A DNA stretch of 64,000 nt from Clostridiaceae bacterium (GCA_009911305.1 QXXC01000008.1:1-64000), one strand, 5' to 3'; positions 25,902 to 35,645 are shown, counted from the stretch's first letter. Numbers and translations: made by a program. Notes: generated by a model not told the origin, from the sequence alone.

Positions 25902-27020
25902 TTAAGGATTGCAGCGTTTGCACGGCGCATATCCCTGTGAAAGCAGGCTTTCCCGGCTTTCGGACGATTCTGTCCGGTTGACGGCCGGCAGGGAGTCGCA
26001 CTCCGGCCTGTGAAATTTTTTATTTTTTGTGTTCAGGATATAGGCCGGTTCCTCTGCGGCGGACGCCATGCCTCCTTTCTCCGCTCCCGTCGGATCCCCT
26101 GTCCCGTCTGCCGGCTTTTTGCCGGATGATGCCGATCCGGTGGGCTCTCCTGCCTTCCAGGTCTCCGATGCCGGGACGTCGAACCGGATCTCCTTCCCGT
26201 CTGAGACAGCGATGATCGTTCCCTCCTCGTCCGTGCGGTAGACCTTTACGCCATTCATGCGGAAGGTGTTTAACGTCTGGGCATGCGGGTGGCCGTAGGA
26301 ATTGCCCTCCGCACAGCTTATGACCGCGCACGACGGCCTTACGCGCTCAAAAAACGCCTCAGAGGTGGAGGTTTTGCTGCCGTGATGGCCCGCATGATAC
26401 ACATCGGCAGAGAGATCGCCGCTTAGTTCTGCCATATCCTCTTCCGCGTCCTCCTGCGCATCCCCGGTAAACAGGAAGCGGTTATCGCCGTTCTGGATCA
26501 TCAGGGCCACCGACGCATCATTGGGGTTCCCATATTTCCCCGCCGGGCCCAGGATCCGGACGCGGGCCGCGCCGAGCGCGTACTCGGAGCCAACCTCCGG
26601 CGTCTGGTACGCCAGACGCTTGTATTCCAGAGCCTTTACGAGCTTTTCATACGTCTTATTATCCTTCGTGTAATCGGACATGAACACCTGGCCAATGTCA
26701 AATTTCGTGATAATGACCGGAGCGCCCCCGATGTGATCCGAATCCGGATGCGTCAGCACCAGATAATCCAGCCTTTTTACGCCCTGTTTCTGCAGATAAT
26801 TCTGGATCGCCGTTCCCTGGCTGTCGTCGCCGGCGTCGATCAGCATGGTTTTACCATCACAGATGATCAGCGTCGAATCCCCCTGCCCTACATCGATAAA
26901 GTGTGCCTCCATCCTGCCCGGCTCGTGCGAAACGGCGGCAGCGGGATCCGCGCATGACGCCAGGCCCGCGCCGAGCATGAGGACAAGGAGCATCACGCAA
27001 AGCTTTTTTAAGTATTTCAT
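25902..27020 (-). CDS. ComEC-like metallo-beta-lactamase-fold lipoprotein
   Basis: 372 residues. A lipoprotein signal (LGAGLASC) is followed by a metallo-beta-lactamase domain of the ComEC/Rec2 C-terminal type: FIDVGQGDSTLI, LTHPDSDHIGG (metal motif), FTGDAQEDAE and HAGHHGSKTSTSE. After a low-complexity linker the last 45 residues (FHRPECDSLPAVN, then CKRCNP) form a small Ada-like cysteine motif frequently appended to nucleases. It is probably a secreted, membrane-anchored nuclease or phosphodiesterase. It lies 7 bp after the AICAR transformylase gene. Confidence 0.9.
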   Translation of the reverse strand: MKYLKKLCVMLLVLMLGAGLASCADPAAAVSHEPGRMEAHFIDVGQGDSTLIICDGKTMLIDAGDDSQGTAIQNYLQKQGVKRLDYLVLTHPDSDHIGGAPVIITKFDIGQVFMSDYTKDNKTYEKLVKALEYKRLAYQTPEVGSEYALGAARVRILGPAGKYGNPNDASVALMIQNGDNRFLFTGDAQEDAEEDMAELSGDLSADVYHAGHHGSKTSTSEAFFERVRPSCAVISCAEGNSYGHPHAQTLNTFRMNGVKVYRTDEEGTIIAVSDGKEIRFDVPASETWKAGEPTGSASSGKKPADGTGDPTGAEKGGMASAAEEPAYILNTKNKKFHRPECDSLPAVNRTESSESRESLLSQGYAPCKRCNP

Positions 27021-27027
27021 AGCCGCA

Positions 27028-28206
27028 TCAATGGTGGAACAGCCGGATCCCGGTAAAGGCCATAACCATACCGTAACGGTTGCACGTCTCGATTACCTGG
27101 TCGTCCCGGACTGAGCCTCCCGGCTGGGCGACGTACATAACGCCGCTCTTATGGGCGCGCTCGATATTATCCCCGAACGGGAAGAAGGCGTCGGATCCCA
27201 GCGCAACGCCCTGCATCCTGTCAAGCCAGGCGCGCTTTTCCTCTCTGGTAAATACAGGCGGTTTTTCCTTAAAGATCCTCTGCCATGCCCCGTCTGCCAG
27301 GATATCCATGTATTCCTCCCCGATATAGACGTCAATGGCATTATCGCGATCCGCCCTCTTAATCCCGTCCACAAAGGGGAGCTCCAGAACCTGCGGCGAC
27401 TGGCGCAGGAACCAGTTGTCCGCCTTCTGCCCGGCCAGCCGCGTGCAGTGGACGCGCGACTGCTGCCCGGCCCCAATGCCGATCGCCTGGCCGTCCTTTA
27501 CATAGCAGACGGAATTCGACTGGGTGTATTTTAAGGTAATAAGGGAGATCATTAAGTCCACCTTCGCGCTGTCCGGAAGCTCCTTATGTTCCGTCACGAT
27601 ATTGCCAAGGAGCGCGCGGTCAACCAACAGGTCATTTCTGCCCTGCTCAAAGGTGATCCCATACACCTGCTTTTTTTCCGCCGCGGCCGGAACATAATCC
27701 GGATCCATGGCAATCACATTGTAATTTCCGTTTTTCTTTGATTTCAGGATCTCAAGCGCCTCGTCCGTATACCCAGGGGCGATCACGCCGTCCGAGACCT
27801 CCCTCTTGATCATGCGGGCCGTGTCCGCGTCGCAGACATCGGACAGGGAGATGAAATCTCCGAAAGACGACATCCGATCCGCGCCTCTCGCCCTCGCGTA
27901 GGCGCAGGCTAACGGCGAGAGATCCCCCATATCATCCACCCAGTAAATCTTTTTTAACGTCTCATCCAGGGGCAGGCCCACCGCAGCGCCTGCCGGAGAT
28001 ACGTGCTTAAATGACGCCGCCGCCGGAAGGCCCGTCGCGGCCTTCAGCTCCCTCACGAGCTGCCAGCCGTTAAAGGCGTCCAGAAAATTAATATAGCCCG
28101 GCCGGCCGCTCAGCACCCGGATGGGAAGCTCCCCGCCGTTCTCCATAAAGATACGCGACGGCTTCTGATTCGGGTTGCACCCGTATTTTAACTCCAGCTC
28201 TTTCAT
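27028..28206 (-). CDS. purH: AICAR transformylase, stand-alone PurH C-terminal domain
   Basis: 392 residues. Formylates AICAR to FAICAR using 10-formyl-THF. The usual bifunctional PurH is about 520 residues; this protein has only the transformylase part: SFKHVSPAGAAVGLP with the catalytic Lys-His, YTQSNSVCYVKDGQAIGIG, QQSRVHCTRLAG and SDAFFPFGDNI. The N-terminal IMP cyclohydrolase is absent, and that step is supplied by the PurO-like gene 32 bp upstream. Confidence 0.95.
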   Translation of the reverse strand: MKELELKYGCNPNQKPSRIFMENGGELPIRVLSGRPGYINFLDAFNGWQLVRELKAATGLPAAASFKHVSPAGAAVGLPLDETLKKIYWVDDMGDLSPLACAYARARGADRMSSFGDFISLSDVCDADTARMIKREVSDGVIAPGYTDEALEILKSKKNGNYNVIAMDPDYVPAAAEKKQVYGITFEQGRNDLLVDRALLGNIVTEHKELPDSAKVDLMISLITLKYTQSNSVCYVKDGQAIGIGAGQQSRVHCTRLAGQKADNWFLRQSPQVLELPFVDGIKRADRDNAIDVYIGEEYMDILADGAWQRIFKEKPPVFTREEKRAWLDRMQGVALGSDAFFPFGDNIERAHKSGVMYVAQPGGSVRDDQVIETCNRYGMVMAFTGIRLFHH

Positions 28207-28238
28207 ATCGTTCCTCCTCGTCGTAGCTCACATCGTCC

Positions 28239-28952
28239 TCAGTGATTCTTATTCACAATCCTGGTGCTTGTCTTCTGTGTGGCAAGATCAAGATAGCGCA
28301 CAAAAAGAGACACCTTATTTTCCGGATCCAGGCTCTCCCAGATAAGCTCTGTAAATTCGTCGATATCATCCAGAACCGCAATCCGCTTCGGCTCGCCCTC
28401 AAAGCTCGGGAGGGGATCGCCGTCGTGCATATATGTGTGGATGAAATGGCCCTCTCCCGCAACCGGATTTTCATAGGCAAAGGTATAGCGATGGCAGGAA
28501 GCGGGATCGCCGTCGCTGCTCTTTAAAATGGACATAGCATAATTAAAGGCCCCCTGTTCCATGTGTATGATCCCGGAAATACGCGGCGTAAAGTTCGGGG
28601 CATCCGGCTCAAACGCACGGCAGCGAAGGGACTGCTCAAACGTAAGCTGCTTATCCATCCCCTCATAGATGGTGTCCGTCTGATCGCCGTTCGTCACGAT
28701 CGTCTTATTTCCCAGGACCCGGACCGGCGCATAGATGATCAGGCTCGGATCCGACAGCTTCGCCGGGTCAAACGCCTGTGTGCGGATCCCGTCCCCGTCC
28801 TCCACAAAGATGCGGTTGCGGCTGTTCTCGCTCCTGCCCATAATAAAATAAGCGGCCGCCGCTCTCGCCCCGTCGGCAGAACGGCCCAGCACAATCCCCC
28901 GGCCGGGGTAGGAATTACGTTTTAATTCTTCTGCAATGGATAACATCTTCAT
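28239..28952 (-). CDS. purO: IMP cyclohydrolase, PurO type
   Basis: 237 residues. PurO-like enzymes, first known from archaea, close FAICAR to IMP. Hallmarks are YPGRGIVLGRSADG, AAYFIMGRSENSRNR, NGDQTDTIYEG and FTPRISG. It precedes the stand-alone transformylase, so the two replace bifunctional PurH. The ATG at 28952 follows AAGGAGG at a slightly long 12 bp; a third-codon ATG is also possible. Confidence 0.93.
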   Translation of the reverse strand: MKMLSIAEELKRNSYPGRGIVLGRSADGARAAAAYFIMGRSENSRNRIFVEDGDGIRTQAFDPAKLSDPSLIIYAPVRVLGNKTIVTNGDQTDTIYEGMDKQLTFEQSLRCRAFEPDAPNFTPRISGIIHMEQGAFNYAMSILKSSDGDPASCHRYTFAYENPVAGEGHFIHTYMHDGDPLPSFEGEPKRIAVLDDIDEFTELIWESLDPENKVSLFVRYLDLATQKTSTRIVNKNH

Positions 28953-29037
28953 ACTGGTTTTAAACCTCCTTATGTCAAACGCGGTGCGTCGCGGCATTGG
29001 GCGTTGAAAACATATGTTTCCAGGCGATGCCATCTTT

Positions 29038-29066
29038 ATGATAGCATATCGGTATATGGTTCACAA
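29038..29066 (-). promoter_or_regulatory. Promoter of purO-purH
   Basis: Minus strand: -35 TTGTGA (29061-29066), 17-bp spacer, -10 TATCAT (29038-29043). Confidence 0.55.
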
Positions 29067-29179
29067 GGACTATTTGCGCGAATAAAACTTAAGAAAATTG
29101 CAATACTATTTCCCGGCATTTTACGTTACAATAAAAATGCATTCCGATAAAACCACCATCAAAAGGAGGTCATTTACAT

Positions 29180-29974
29180 ATGAGAAAGAAAAGCATCCTG
29201 ATACTGGCCGCTATGGCAGCCATAGCGCTCGCGTGTTCGGGCTGTAAAAAGAGGGAGCCCGTGGATCTCTCCTCCCTTCACACCACGCAGGCTGTTGAGA
29301 CGGAATCAATAAAGGAAACCTCCCCGGCTAAGCCGACAGACGCCCCTTCCGAATCTGTCTCCCCGGCGCCGTCTGACAGCGCTGCTGTAAAGACAGAGCT
29401 TAAAACCGAGCAGATCGGCAGCTCTTCGGTGCAGTATCCGCAGATTTCCGGTATGAAGGACAGCTCCAGGCAGGAGGAGGCAAACGCGATCTTAAAGAAT
29501 AACGCGCTGGCCGTTGCAAAGGCTTACCCGGATCAGACATTTTCCGTGAGGGCTTCGGTGGAGGCTGTCAACTTAAAGCGCGTCACCGTCTCCTACCGGG
29601 GCAGCGTCAGTTCCGGCGCGGGGGGAGAAGAGCGCTTCTTCTATTCTAATACCCTTGATCTCGATACCATGGAGAATCTCGGGCTTTCCGACTTTACGGA
29701 TGCGTATACCGTAGCCGGCTACATCGTATCCGGTGATTATAAGCTGTCTGACGCGGCCGGGAATGAGGAGAGCATCCGCAGCGAGCTGAACACGCCGGAC
29801 CGCACGGTGGAATACTATTATAACAAGCTCAAGGCCGCCGATTTTTCCGCGGGCGGCGATGCATGGCCCGGGATATTCAGCTATGAAAAACAGGGTGTTG
29901 TCTATGTGAGCCTTCCGGTCAGCCAGGCAGCCGGCGGATATGTGCTCATCCATTACAGCCCTGATAACAAATAG
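29180..29974 (+). CDS. Lipoprotein with DUF4163-like domain
   Basis: 264 residues. Lipobox ACSGC near residue 22, a Ser/Thr/Pro-rich linker to about residue 80, then an alpha/beta domain ([20 protein letters not shown], then [16 protein letters not shown]) resembling DUF4163/DUF3298 domains of PdaC- and RsiV-like proteins. These bind extracellular ligands such as lysozyme or peptidoglycan in some cases; the ligand here is unknown. Start preceded by AAAGGAGG. upp follows after 16 bp. Confidence 0.8.
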   Translation: MRKKSILILAAMAAIALACSGCKKREPVDLSSLHTTQAVETESIKETSPAKPTDAPSESVSPAPSDSAAVKTELKTEQIGSSSVQYPQISGMKDSSRQEEANAILKNNALAVAKAYPDQTFSVRASVEAVNLKRVTVSYRGSVSSGAGGEERFFYSNTLDLDTMENLGLSDFTDAYTVAGYIVSGDYKLSDAAGNEESIRSELNTPDRTVEYYYNKLKAADFSAGGDAWPGIFSYEKQGVVYVSLPVSQAAGGYVLIHYSPDNK

Positions 29975-29990
29975 AAAGGCAGGCTTTCCT

Positions 29991-30620
29991 ATGAAAAATG
30001 TAACGATCCTTGATCACCCTCTGATCCAGCACAAGATTTCCATTCTCCGGAACAAGGCGACCGGAACCAATGAATTCCGCTCCCTGATTGAGGAGATCGC
30101 CATGCTGATGGGCTATGAGGCCCTGCGCGATCTTCCTCTGGAGGATCAGGAGGTGGAGACGCCGATGGAAACATGCATGACTCCCATGCTGGCCGGCAAA
30201 AAGCTGGCTGTCGTCCCCATCCTCCGCGCCGGGCTCGGCATGGTAAACGGAATTCTGGCCCTGGTTCCCTCCGCCAAGGTAGGCCACATCGGCCTCTACC
30301 GGGATGAGAAGACGCATGAGCCCCATGAGTATTACTGCAAGCTCCCGACGCCGATTGAGCTGCGCACCATTGTAGTGACGGATCCCATGCTGGCTACCGG
30401 CGGTTCTGCGGTGGAGGCCGTGCATTTCATCAAAAAGCACGGCGGACGCTCCATCAAATTCATGTCCATCATAGCCGCCCCCGAGGGCTTAAAGCGCCTT
30501 CATGAGGCCCATCCGGACATCCAGATCTATACCGGCCATGTGGATCGCTGCCTGAATGAGGACGCTTATATCTGTCCGGGCCTGGGCGACGCCGGCGATC
30601 GGATTTTCGGGACAAGATAA
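29991..30620 (+). CDS. upp: Uracil phosphoribosyltransferase
   Basis: 209 residues, standard length. Salvages uracil to UMP with PRPP. The PRPP-binding loop is [13 protein letters not shown], and the uracil-binding C-terminus ends [16 protein letters not shown]. The ATG at 29991 ([15 protein letters not shown]) is the family start, although only a weak AGAAAGG lies upstream, suggesting coupling with the lipoprotein gene. Confidence 0.98.
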   Translation: MKNVTILDHPLIQHKISILRNKATGTNEFRSLIEEIAMLMGYEALRDLPLEDQEVETPMETCMTPMLAGKKLAVVPILRAGLGMVNGILALVPSAKVGHIGLYRDEKTHEPHEYYCKLPTPIELRTIVVTDPMLATGGSAVEAVHFIKKHGGRSIKFMSIIAAPEGLKRLHEAHPDIQIYTGHVDRCLNEDAYICPGLGDAGDRIFGTR

Positions 30621-30636
30621 CAAACCTGCTGGAAAA

Positions 30637-30758
30637 CAGGGCTGCCGCACCAAGCATCCTGCTGACAGGAACAAAGGGACGCCGGCGCCTTTGCCGGTCA
30701 CTGTCCTCCGTTTTGTCCTGCAGCCGTCATGCGTTGCGCGGCAGCCCTGTTTTTTTGA
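30637..30758 (+). terminator. Large branched terminator after upp
   Basis: Perfect 12-bp arms CAGGGCTGCCGC and GCGGCAGCCCTG lie about 85 nt apart, the second followed by seven T. The interior contains further pairing (for example GCCGGC with GCCGGT), so the structure is branched and much larger than an ordinary terminator. Confidence 0.7.
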
Positions 30759-30874
30759 TCGTGTCTAGATCCTTCCTTCCCGCCGTCTGTACGCCCCGCT
30801 TCGCGCTATATTGGGCCCAAATCTCCCACAAAGCGGAACGCACATCTGGCAGAACGTATTTTTCAGACAAGCTC
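30757..30874. repeat. Internally deleted copy of the 160-bp repeat (reverse)
   Basis: Matches both ends of the family in reverse orientation (CCCGCCGTCTGTACGCCCCG; CTCCCACAAAGCGGAACGCA; TTTTTCAGACAAGCTC) but lacks the central hairpin of about 40 bp. It lies between the upp terminator and the HTH gene stop. Confidence 0.75.
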
Positions 30875-30877
30875 TGG

Positions 30878-31117
30878 TCAGTCCTCCTGATCCAAATTAT
30901 CAAACAGCTCGCTGTCATAAAATTCCCGAATCGACATATTGAAGCCTTCTGCTATCTTCTGGATATTCACAATCCCGGGATTTTTGCTGCGCCCATTGAT
31001 GATACACTTCAATGTGGACGTCGGCATCCCTGTTTTGTAGGCCAATGCATATAAAGTGAGCCGTTCCCGTTTAAGAAGCTCCCGGATTCGTATAATTGTT
31101 GCCTCACGTACCTGCAT
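30878..31117 (-). CDS. XRE-family helix-turn-helix regulator
   Basis: 79 residues, essentially one HTH_3 domain: RIRELLKRERLTLYALAYKT, then MPTSTLKCIINGRSKNPGI, then IQKIAEGFNMSIREFYD. It probably binds DNA as a dimer; no target is evident. ATG at 31117 has AGGAGG 7 bp upstream. The gene stands alone; its stop is 4 bp from a MITE end. Confidence 0.88.
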   Translation of the reverse strand: MQVREATIIRIRELLKRERLTLYALAYKTGMPTSTLKCIINGRSKNPGIVNIQKIAEGFNMSIREFYDSELFDNLDQED

Positions 31118-31305
31118 GCTGTATCCTCCTGTCTTTCGTATGCACATAGTTTATACGAAAAACAGGCAAAAGCCGGGCGATACATCGTCCTCAGCGTAAT
31201 CTTATGGGAAATTTTTCCAGATTTTTATCGCGGGGCAGCTCTGGTTCAGATCGGTGAAACGCCTGCAATTACTGAAAAGTGTATCCGCAATGCCGTATAC
31301 GCCCC

Positions 31306-33171
31306 TTATTCCAGCTCGCTCATCCCTGTATACAGGCTGTAGTACCTGCCTTTCTGCCGAATCAGATCCTCGTGATCGCCCCGCTCTATAATTTCTCCGC
31401 GCTCCAGTACCATAATGGCGTCAGCGCTGCGCACCGTGGACAGACGGTGCGCGATCACGAGCGTGGTCCGATCCCGCATCAGGCGGTCCATCCCATGCTC
31501 GATATGGCGTTCTGTCCTCGTATCCACAGAGCTGGTGGCCTCGTCCAGGATCAGGATCGGCGCTTTGGAGATCGCCGCCCTGGCAATATTTAAAAGCTGC
31601 CTCTGGCCCTGGCTTAAGTTTGCCCCGTCGCCCTCCAGCATCGTGTCATACCCCTTTGGCAGACGCATGATAAAGGAATGCGCCGAAGCTGTTTTAGCCG
31701 CCGCCACGACCTCCTCGTCCGTGGCAAAAAGCCTTCCGTAGCGGATATTTTCCATCACGGTTCCCGTAAACAGATGCGTATCCTGCAGAACCATGGCGAT
31801 ATTGCGGCGCAGCTCCTCCCGTTTCATCTTCCTTATATCCACCCCGTCCACTGTGATGCGCCCGGACTGAATGTCGTAAAAGCGGTTAATCAGGTTCGTG
31901 ATCGTCGTCTTTCCCGCTCCGGTGGAGCCCACAAAGGCAATCTTCTGCCCCGGGCGTGCGTACAGGCTGATATCCTTTAAAATCACCTGATCCGGATCAT
32001 AGCCAAACGTAACATGCGACAGCTCTACATCGCCCCGGATGGGCTCTATGGAAACCGCGTCCGCCTCATCCTCCGGCTCCGGCCCGGCATCCATCAGCGC
32101 AAAGACGCGCTCCGCTCCCGCAAGGGCCGAAAACACATTGCTCACCTGCATGGAAATCTCATTGATCGGCCTTGAAAACTGGCGGGAAAAGTTCAAGAAT
32201 ACCGTAAGCCCTCCCACATCGAAGCCGCGCAGGACGCATAAAAGGCCCCCGATACACGCGGTCAGCGAATAATTAATCTGGCTTAAATTTCCCATAACCG
32301 GCCCCATGATCCCGCCAAAAAACTGGGCCTTTATCTGCTTATCCCTCAAATCCCGGTTCAGCCACGAAAACTCCTCTTCTGCGATCGCTTCATGACAGAA
32401 GACCTTCACCACCTTCTGGCCCTGGATCGTCTCCTCAATATAACCGTTCAGCGCGCCGAGCGCCGACTGCTGGGCCGAGAAATATTTCTGGCTCCGGCCC
32501 GCCACATAGCCTCCGGCCTTCATCATCAGGGGGATCATGACCACTGTGATCACGGTTAAGTACATATTCGTGTAAATCATCAGAGCCAGCGTCCCCAGGA
32601 TGCTTAAGGCCCCGGAAAAGAGCTGAACCAGCGTACTGCTGAGCATGTTCCCGATGGTATCCACATCGTTCGTAAAACGGCTCATCAGATCTCCGTTATT
32701 ATTCGTGTCATAAAACCGCAGGGGAAGCTTCTGCATCCGCCCGAACAGCTCCCCGCGGATCCGCTCCAGGGCATTCTGGGCAATGGCTACCATAATACGC
32801 GACTGCGCATAATTTGCGCACACGCTGATCAGATACACGCCTGCCATCACGATCAGCGCCTGAAGCAGCCCCGCCGCGTCGCCCCGGCTTCCGTCTGCAG
32901 GCGCAATATAGCGGTTGATAATGGGGCGCAGCATATAAGCCCCTGCCAGGTTCGCGGCTGAACCGATCAGCACGCAGACAAAGGCTGCCGCCATGCCGGC
33001 CCGGTCTCTCTCCAGATAGGACATCAGCCGCTTCACCGTTTCCCGGCTGTTTTTCGGCCGTCCCCCGCCGTGCGCCGCCGCGTGCCGGCCCGGCCCATGC
33101 CTCTTTGCCGGCGTACGCTCAATCCGGTTTCCATAACGCCGTTTCAGGCTTTGAATTCGTCTCTCATCCAT
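31306..33171 (-). CDS. ABC exporter half-transporter (TMD-NBD), second subunit
   Basis: 621 residues. A basic cytoplasmic N-terminus (about 45 residues), six-helix ABC_membrane domain, then NBD with Walker A GSTGAGKTT, signature LSQGQRQLL (LSQGQ) and Walker B ILILDEATSS. Starts by an 8-bp overlap with the upstream ABC gene. The pair forms a probable heterodimeric multidrug exporter of the type often encoded with a MarR repressor. Confidence 0.93.
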   Translation of the reverse strand: MDERRIQSLKRRYGNRIERTPAKRHGPGRHAAAHGGGRPKNSRETVKRLMSYLERDRAGMAAAFVCVLIGSAANLAGAYMLRPIINRYIAPADGSRGDAAGLLQALIVMAGVYLISVCANYAQSRIMVAIAQNALERIRGELFGRMQKLPLRFYDTNNNGDLMSRFTNDVDTIGNMLSSTLVQLFSGALSILGTLALMIYTNMYLTVITVVMIPLMMKAGGYVAGRSQKYFSAQQSALGALNGYIEETIQGQKVVKVFCHEAIAEEEFSWLNRDLRDKQIKAQFFGGIMGPVMGNLSQINYSLTACIGGLLCVLRGFDVGGLTVFLNFSRQFSRPINEISMQVSNVFSALAGAERVFALMDAGPEPEDEADAVSIEPIRGDVELSHVTFGYDPDQVILKDISLYARPGQKIAFVGSTGAGKTTITNLINRFYDIQSGRITVDGVDIRKMKREELRRNIAMVLQDTHLFTGTVMENIRYGRLFATDEEVVAAAKTASAHSFIMRLPKGYDTMLEGDGANLSQGQRQLLNIARAAISKAPILILDEATSSVDTRTERHIEHGMDRLMRDRTTLVIAHRLSTVRSADAIMVLERGEIIERGDHEDLIRQKGRYYSLYTGMSELE

Positions 33172-34936
33172 CCGTTCCCTGCCTCCTCTTTTCCGCTTCC
33201 CGCAGCGCTTCTTCTGACGATACCCCGTACTGCGTCTCATAGATCTCGCGGTATGCGCCGCACGTCTTCAGAAGCTCCTCATGTCTGCCCTGTCCGGTGA
33301 TGCGCCCGTCCTCCAGCACGATAATCTGATCCGCGTCCTCAATTGAGCTTAAGCGCTGCGCGATAATCAATTTCGTGGTATCTTTCAGCCCGCCCTTAAA
33401 GGCCTCCCTGATCTGCGCCTCCGTCGCGGTATCGACCGCGCTTGTGCTGTCGTCCAGAATCAGGATTTTCGGCTTCTTTATAAGCGCCCTGGCGATGCAC
33501 AGCCTCTGCTTCTGGCCGCCGGACACATTGACGCCGCCCTGGCCCATCTCCGTGTCGTACCCGTCAGAAAAGGATGTGATAAAGCCGTCTGCCTGGGCAT
33601 GCCTGGCCGCCTCGCGCAGCTCCTCTTCGTCTGCATGTTCATCTCCCCATAAAAGATTCTCTTCAATCGTGCCGGAAAAGAGGACATTTTTCTGCAGAAC
33701 CATCCCCACTCCCTCGCGCAGATGCTTTAAAGAATAATCCCTCACGTCAATCCCGTCCACCAGCACGCGGCCCGATACGGCGTCATACAGCCTGGGGATG
33801 AGCTGGACCAGAGATGTCTTGCCGCTTCCTGTTGAGCCGATGATCCCCACCGTCTCGCCGCCCTGTATGGTAAGGTTTATGTGATCAAGCACCGTTTCCC
33901 CGCCCGCCTCATATGAGAAACAGACATCCTGAAATTCGATCTTCCCCTCTGTCACTGCCGCGTCCTTCCTCGCCGCGCCCTCATCCGTTAAGTCAATGGG
34001 CGCTCTCAGCACCTCGTCAATCCTGCGGATCGAGGCCACCGCGCGCGAGCTCTGTAAAAATACCATGGACAGCATCATCAGAGACATCAGGATCTGCACA
34101 ATATACGTGGTAAACGCCGTTAAGTCTCCCACCGGCATATCCCCGGCAATGATTAAGTTCCCCCCGTTCCACACCACGGCAAGAGTCGTCACATTCATGG
34201 CCAGCATCATCACCGGCATTGTGGCAATCACGATCCGCATCGCCGCCAGGCTGCTCTCCTTCAGTTCCCCGTTCATGCGCCCAAAGCGCTCCTTTTCATA
34301 GTCCTCCCGGACAAAGGATTTCACCACCCGGACATTGGTCAGCGCCTCCTGGATCCCATTGTTCAGGGCATCCAGGCGCTTCTGCATAAATTCAAAGCGC
34401 GGATATGCGGTCGTAAGGATCACGGCGATCGCGGCCGTCAGAAGCGGAATCACGATCAGAATGATCACAGCCAGCCTGGCATTCATAATAAACGCCATGA
34501 TCAGCGCTCCTATCAGCATGCCCGGCGCGCGCAGCATCATCCGCAGACCCATCATCATCACATTCTGCACCTGCTGGATGTCGTTCGTAAGCCGCGTCAC
34601 CAGGGAGCCCGTGCTGAAATCATCGATATTTTTAAATGAAAACTGCTGTACCCTGGAAAATACATCCTGACGCAGATCGCTCGTAAAGCTGATCGATGCC
34701 CTGGCCGCAAAATAAGCGCCCAGAACGCCGCCCGCCGCCATAAAAACCGTGACCGCGAGCATCAAAAGCCCGATCCGCACCATATAGCCCACATCCCTCT
34801 GCGCCACCCCCCGATTGATAATAAAGGACATCAGCCTGGGCAGCATAATCTCCCCCGCCACCTCGGTCAGCATCATCAGAGGGCCGATGATAAACGCGCT
34901 CCTGTACGGTGCCGCATATTTTTTATATCTCCTCAT
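33164..34936 (-). CDS. ABC exporter half-transporter (TMD-NBD), first subunit
   Basis: 590 residues. Six predicted membrane segments, then NBD with Walker A GSTGSGKTS, signature VSGGQKQRL and ILILDDSTSAVDT at Walker B. The D after Walker B (LDD instead of LDE) points to a degenerate catalytic site, a common trait of one subunit in heterodimeric exporters (BmrC/LmrC-like). The start has GGAGG 7 bp upstream. It follows the MarR gene by 18 bp. Confidence 0.93.
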   Translation of the reverse strand: MRRYKKYAAPYRSAFIIGPLMMLTEVAGEIMLPRLMSFIINRGVAQRDVGYMVRIGLLMLAVTVFMAAGGVLGAYFAARASISFTSDLRQDVFSRVQQFSFKNIDDFSTGSLVTRLTNDIQQVQNVMMMGLRMMLRAPGMLIGALIMAFIMNARLAVIILIVIPLLTAAIAVILTTAYPRFEFMQKRLDALNNGIQEALTNVRVVKSFVREDYEKERFGRMNGELKESSLAAMRIVIATMPVMMLAMNVTTLAVVWNGGNLIIAGDMPVGDLTAFTTYIVQILMSLMMLSMVFLQSSRAVASIRRIDEVLRAPIDLTDEGAARKDAAVTEGKIEFQDVCFSYEAGGETVLDHINLTIQGGETVGIIGSTGSGKTSLVQLIPRLYDAVSGRVLVDGIDVRDYSLKHLREGVGMVLQKNVLFSGTIEENLLWGDEHADEEELREAARHAQADGFITSFSDGYDTEMGQGGVNVSGGQKQRLCIARALIKKPKILILDDSTSAVDTATEAQIREAFKGGLKDTTKLIIAQRLSSIEDADQIIVLEDGRITGQGRHEELLKTCGAYREIYETQYGVSSEEALREAEKRRQGTDG

Positions 34937-34954
34937 ATCGTGTCCTCCACCTTC

Positions 34955-35413
34955 CTATTCCTGCAAAAGATGCTCCAGATTCAGACGGAGCCGATCCAGA
35001 TATCCCTCGAACCGCTCAAAATCTTCCTCGTCAAATCCCTCAAACAGGGCTTCCTCCACCTTGTGAAACACCTGGCAGCTCTCCTCCACTACCGCCTGCC
35101 CCTTGGGTGTAATACAGATCTGATTAAAACGGTTGTCGCTCTCATTGGAAACACGGCTGATATAGCCTCCCTTTTCCAGCTTCTTAAGAGACACCGCGAT
35201 CGTCGCGGTCGAGACATTCTGGTGGCCCGCAATCTCCTTCTGCGAGGCGTTCGGAAACCGCGCAATGTACATTAATATCTGATGCTGGCTTCTGAAAACT
35301 CCTGATTTTTTCAGTTCCCGATCCAGATACATCCGGTGAAGCTTATTTGTCATGATATATTTCTTCACAAGCCGGTTATTCCTGGACTCATCATTCATCT
35401 TGCTGCTGCACAT
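34955..35413 (-). CDS. MarR-family transcriptional regulator
   Basis: 152 residues. Winged helix with SQHQILMYIARFPNASQKEI, then NVSTATIAVSLKKLEKGGYI, then RVSNESDNRFNQICITPKG (wing). It probably represses its own operon and the two exporter genes downstream and is released by a ligand. ATG at 35413 has GGAGG 7 bp upstream. The promoter contains a palindrome overlapping the -10 region. Confidence 0.92.
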   Translation of the reverse strand: MCSSKMNDESRNNRLVKKYIMTNKLHRMYLDRELKKSGVFRSQHQILMYIARFPNASQKEIAGHQNVSTATIAVSLKKLEKGGYISRVSNESDNRFNQICITPKGQAVVEESCQVFHKVEEALFEGFDEEDFERFEGYLDRLRLNLEHLLQE

Positions 35414-35469
35414 ACTGTAACCTCCTCTCCTGATCGCCGGAAAAGGCGGGAACCTGATCCGGTGAAAAT

Positions 35470-35508
35470 AATTAACTCTATAATAATTAGTTAGTTAATT
35501 TTTGTCAA
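35470..35508 (-). promoter_or_regulatory. Promoter and candidate MarR operator
   Basis: Minus strand: -35 TTGACA (35503-35508), 17-bp spacer, -10 TATTAT (35480-35485). An inverted repeat AATTAACT (35470-35477) / AGTTAATT (35493-35500) brackets the -10 element, a fit for autorepression. Confidence 0.65.
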
Positions 35509-35582
35509 GGCATTTTTTGCTGCAGAGGGCTGAACGGCTGCCTCTCTGACCATTCACCTTTACGCTTCAACGCAACGCAGTA

Positions 35583-35611
35583 TTGACAACTCCCGCATTC
35601 TATTCTACAAT
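35583..35611 (+). promoter_or_regulatory. Promoter of aroF-tyrA-aroA
   Basis: -35 TTGACA (35583-35588), 17-bp spacer, -10 TACAAT (35606-35611); about 30 bp before aroF. No T-box or trp-type leader is visible. Confidence 0.8.
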
Positions 35612-35645
35612 AGTCATCAACATGACAGAAAGCGAGTGAACGACC

